DNA of 5,976 nt from Ruminococcus sp. CAG:382 (lineage in GTDB: Bacteria; Bacillota; Clostridia; Oscillospirales; CAG-382): the NCBI GenBank assembly GCA_000433115.1, contig FR892170.1, positions 1 to 5,976 on the forward strand, in the 5' to 3' direction. This document shows, in pieces, positions 5,656 through 5,976 of the stretch (position 1 is the stretch's first letter; each line of letters starts with the position of its first letter). The position numbers and the translations under genes are program-made. Below the pieces are notes generated by a model that was given only the letters and a program-made list of their open reading frames with translations, was not told the origin of the DNA and did not search any database.

Positions 5656-5908
5656 GGAACACATTGTCCTTAACATTGGCAAAGCAGGTGTTCAGAATCT
5701 CGGCAAAAGTACAGGTGTGCGCCCGTACTCTTTCCGCCATACAGCAGCACTCTTTAAGGGAGCATTTACCCTCGCTAACATAACGGCAGTTGGAGCATCG
5801 GCAGGACTGTACAGCATACGGAAAGCCGGTGTCCTCGCTTCGTTTTCGGTGGGCAACGCAGATCAGGTCTGTCAGCGTCAACCCGGTTGGATTCATTTCA
5901 ATGTACAT
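5651..5908 (-). pseudogene. 5' part of a Cys-rich protein gene, broken by fusion to the ParB fragment
   Basis: From ATG at 5908 the frame starts MYIEMNPTGLTLTDL, with a strong ribosome binding site AAGGAGG 6 nt upstream. Residues 36-75 contain a dense cysteine set: CRCSNC at 36-41, C49, CCC at 54-56, C66 and C75. This suggests metal binding. The coding character holds to about residue 86 (DNVFHY). After that the frame runs out of register through the ParB fragment to a stop at 5543, giving a 121-residue product with a meaningless tail. I have only a weak memory of such proteins in clostridial conjugative elements and assign no function. The intact start and ribosome binding site mean the truncated product could still be made. 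Confidence 0.65.
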
Positions 5909-5940
5909 TCGGTTCCTCCTTGAATAATAATTTTGGCAAT

Positions 5941-5976
5941 AAAAAAAGCCACCTTCATTGACCGCAGGAATGCGGT
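5941..5976 (-). terminator. Half of a large terminator-like hairpin at the window edge (minus strand)
   Basis: ACCGCA (5961-5966) and TGCGGT (5971-5976) form a 6-bp stem around GGAA at the very end. On the minus strand the downstream arm continues as GGTGGC and then seven T residues (complement of 5941-5947), the usual layout of an intrinsic terminator. It probably ends a minus-strand gene lying beyond 5976 and separates it from the Cys-rich gene. The outer half of the stem is outside the window. Confidence 0.5.

Larger units (their letters stand above)
4993..5682 (-). pseudogene. Mosaic reading frame: ParB fragment, VirB4-like fragment, IS3 transposase tail
   Basis: The 229-codon frame is open but matches no single family. 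Residues about 11-88 are ParB-like: EIISGHRRVHACRRLG, then VDANLQREHILPSEKAAAY. Residues about 90-208 resemble VirB4/TraE-type conjugation ATPases of clostridial elements: NHINAMDINMD, SLCEQ, LKDFYEEL, and TNVDTKNRLICYDIHDLG. Residues about 211-229 are the end of an IS3-type transposase. The ParB part lacks its N-terminus, and the VirB4 part lacks its Walker motifs. No convincing ribosome binding site precedes the ATG at 5682, which lies inside another gene remnant (5651-5908) in a different frame. I read it as serial deletions within a decayed conjugative element that happened to keep one frame open. A translated chimera is possible but poorly supported. Confidence 0.75.

Noticed and set aside
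5077..5673. 198-codon plus-strand open frame
   Set aside because: It lies antisense to the ParB/VirB4 mosaic, shows no family motif and has no ribosome binding site. The minus-strand reading explains the sequence.
1..5976. CRISPR array, tRNA or rRNA genes
   Set aside because: I saw no regularly spaced repeats, cloverleaf-like sequence or rRNA segment on either strand by eye.

Overview
The window looks like chromosomal DNA of a Gram-positive, gut- or rumen-type Clostridia (Oscillospiraceae/Lachnospiraceae-like). The reasons are AGGAGG-type ribosome binding sites, a near-consensus sigma-A promoter, a lipoprotein signal peptide and mid-range base composition. Conjugative-element fragments of a kind I associate with Clostridia also point this way. 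The assignment is inference; no rRNA or housekeeping marker is present.

Layout. (1) Positions 1-1494, minus strand: a two-gene unit. A 138-residue protein I do not recognise (1078-1494) is followed after 42 bp by a secreted subtilisin-like S8 protease (1035 to beyond position 1). The protease is cut by the window edge before its catalytic serine. (2) Positions 1495-1769: a divergent intergenic region. It has a strong plus-strand promoter (TTGACT-N17-TACAAT) and an unusually long leader of about 197 nt. The leader carries a 10-bp tandem repeat, two related dyads exactly 63 bp apart, and two mutually exclusive stems ahead of the ribosome binding site. (3) Positions 1770-4937, plus strand: a tight operon. 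It encodes a sugar-type solute-binding lipoprotein, a two-pass membrane sensor ending in a LuxR/GerE DNA-binding domain, and a short Xre-type HTH protein overlapping the sensor gene. No permease or ATPase is present in the window. (4) Positions about 4938-5976, minus strand: wreckage of mobile DNA. The start of a Cys-rich protein runs out of frame into a ParB fragment, which is fused in frame to a VirB4-like conjugation ATPase fragment and then to the last residues of an IS3-family transposase. The right edge holds half of a large terminator-like hairpin.

How the parts may work together. I infer that the lipoprotein presents a ligand outside the cell and the membrane-bound LuxR protein reads it and binds DNA directly. 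That would be a binding-protein-coupled one-component sensing system, possibly acting on its own leader dyads and/or on the divergent protease unit. The mobile debris ends immediately after the Xre gene. The IS3 end may have truncated that gene and supplied a hairpin that could now terminate the operon.
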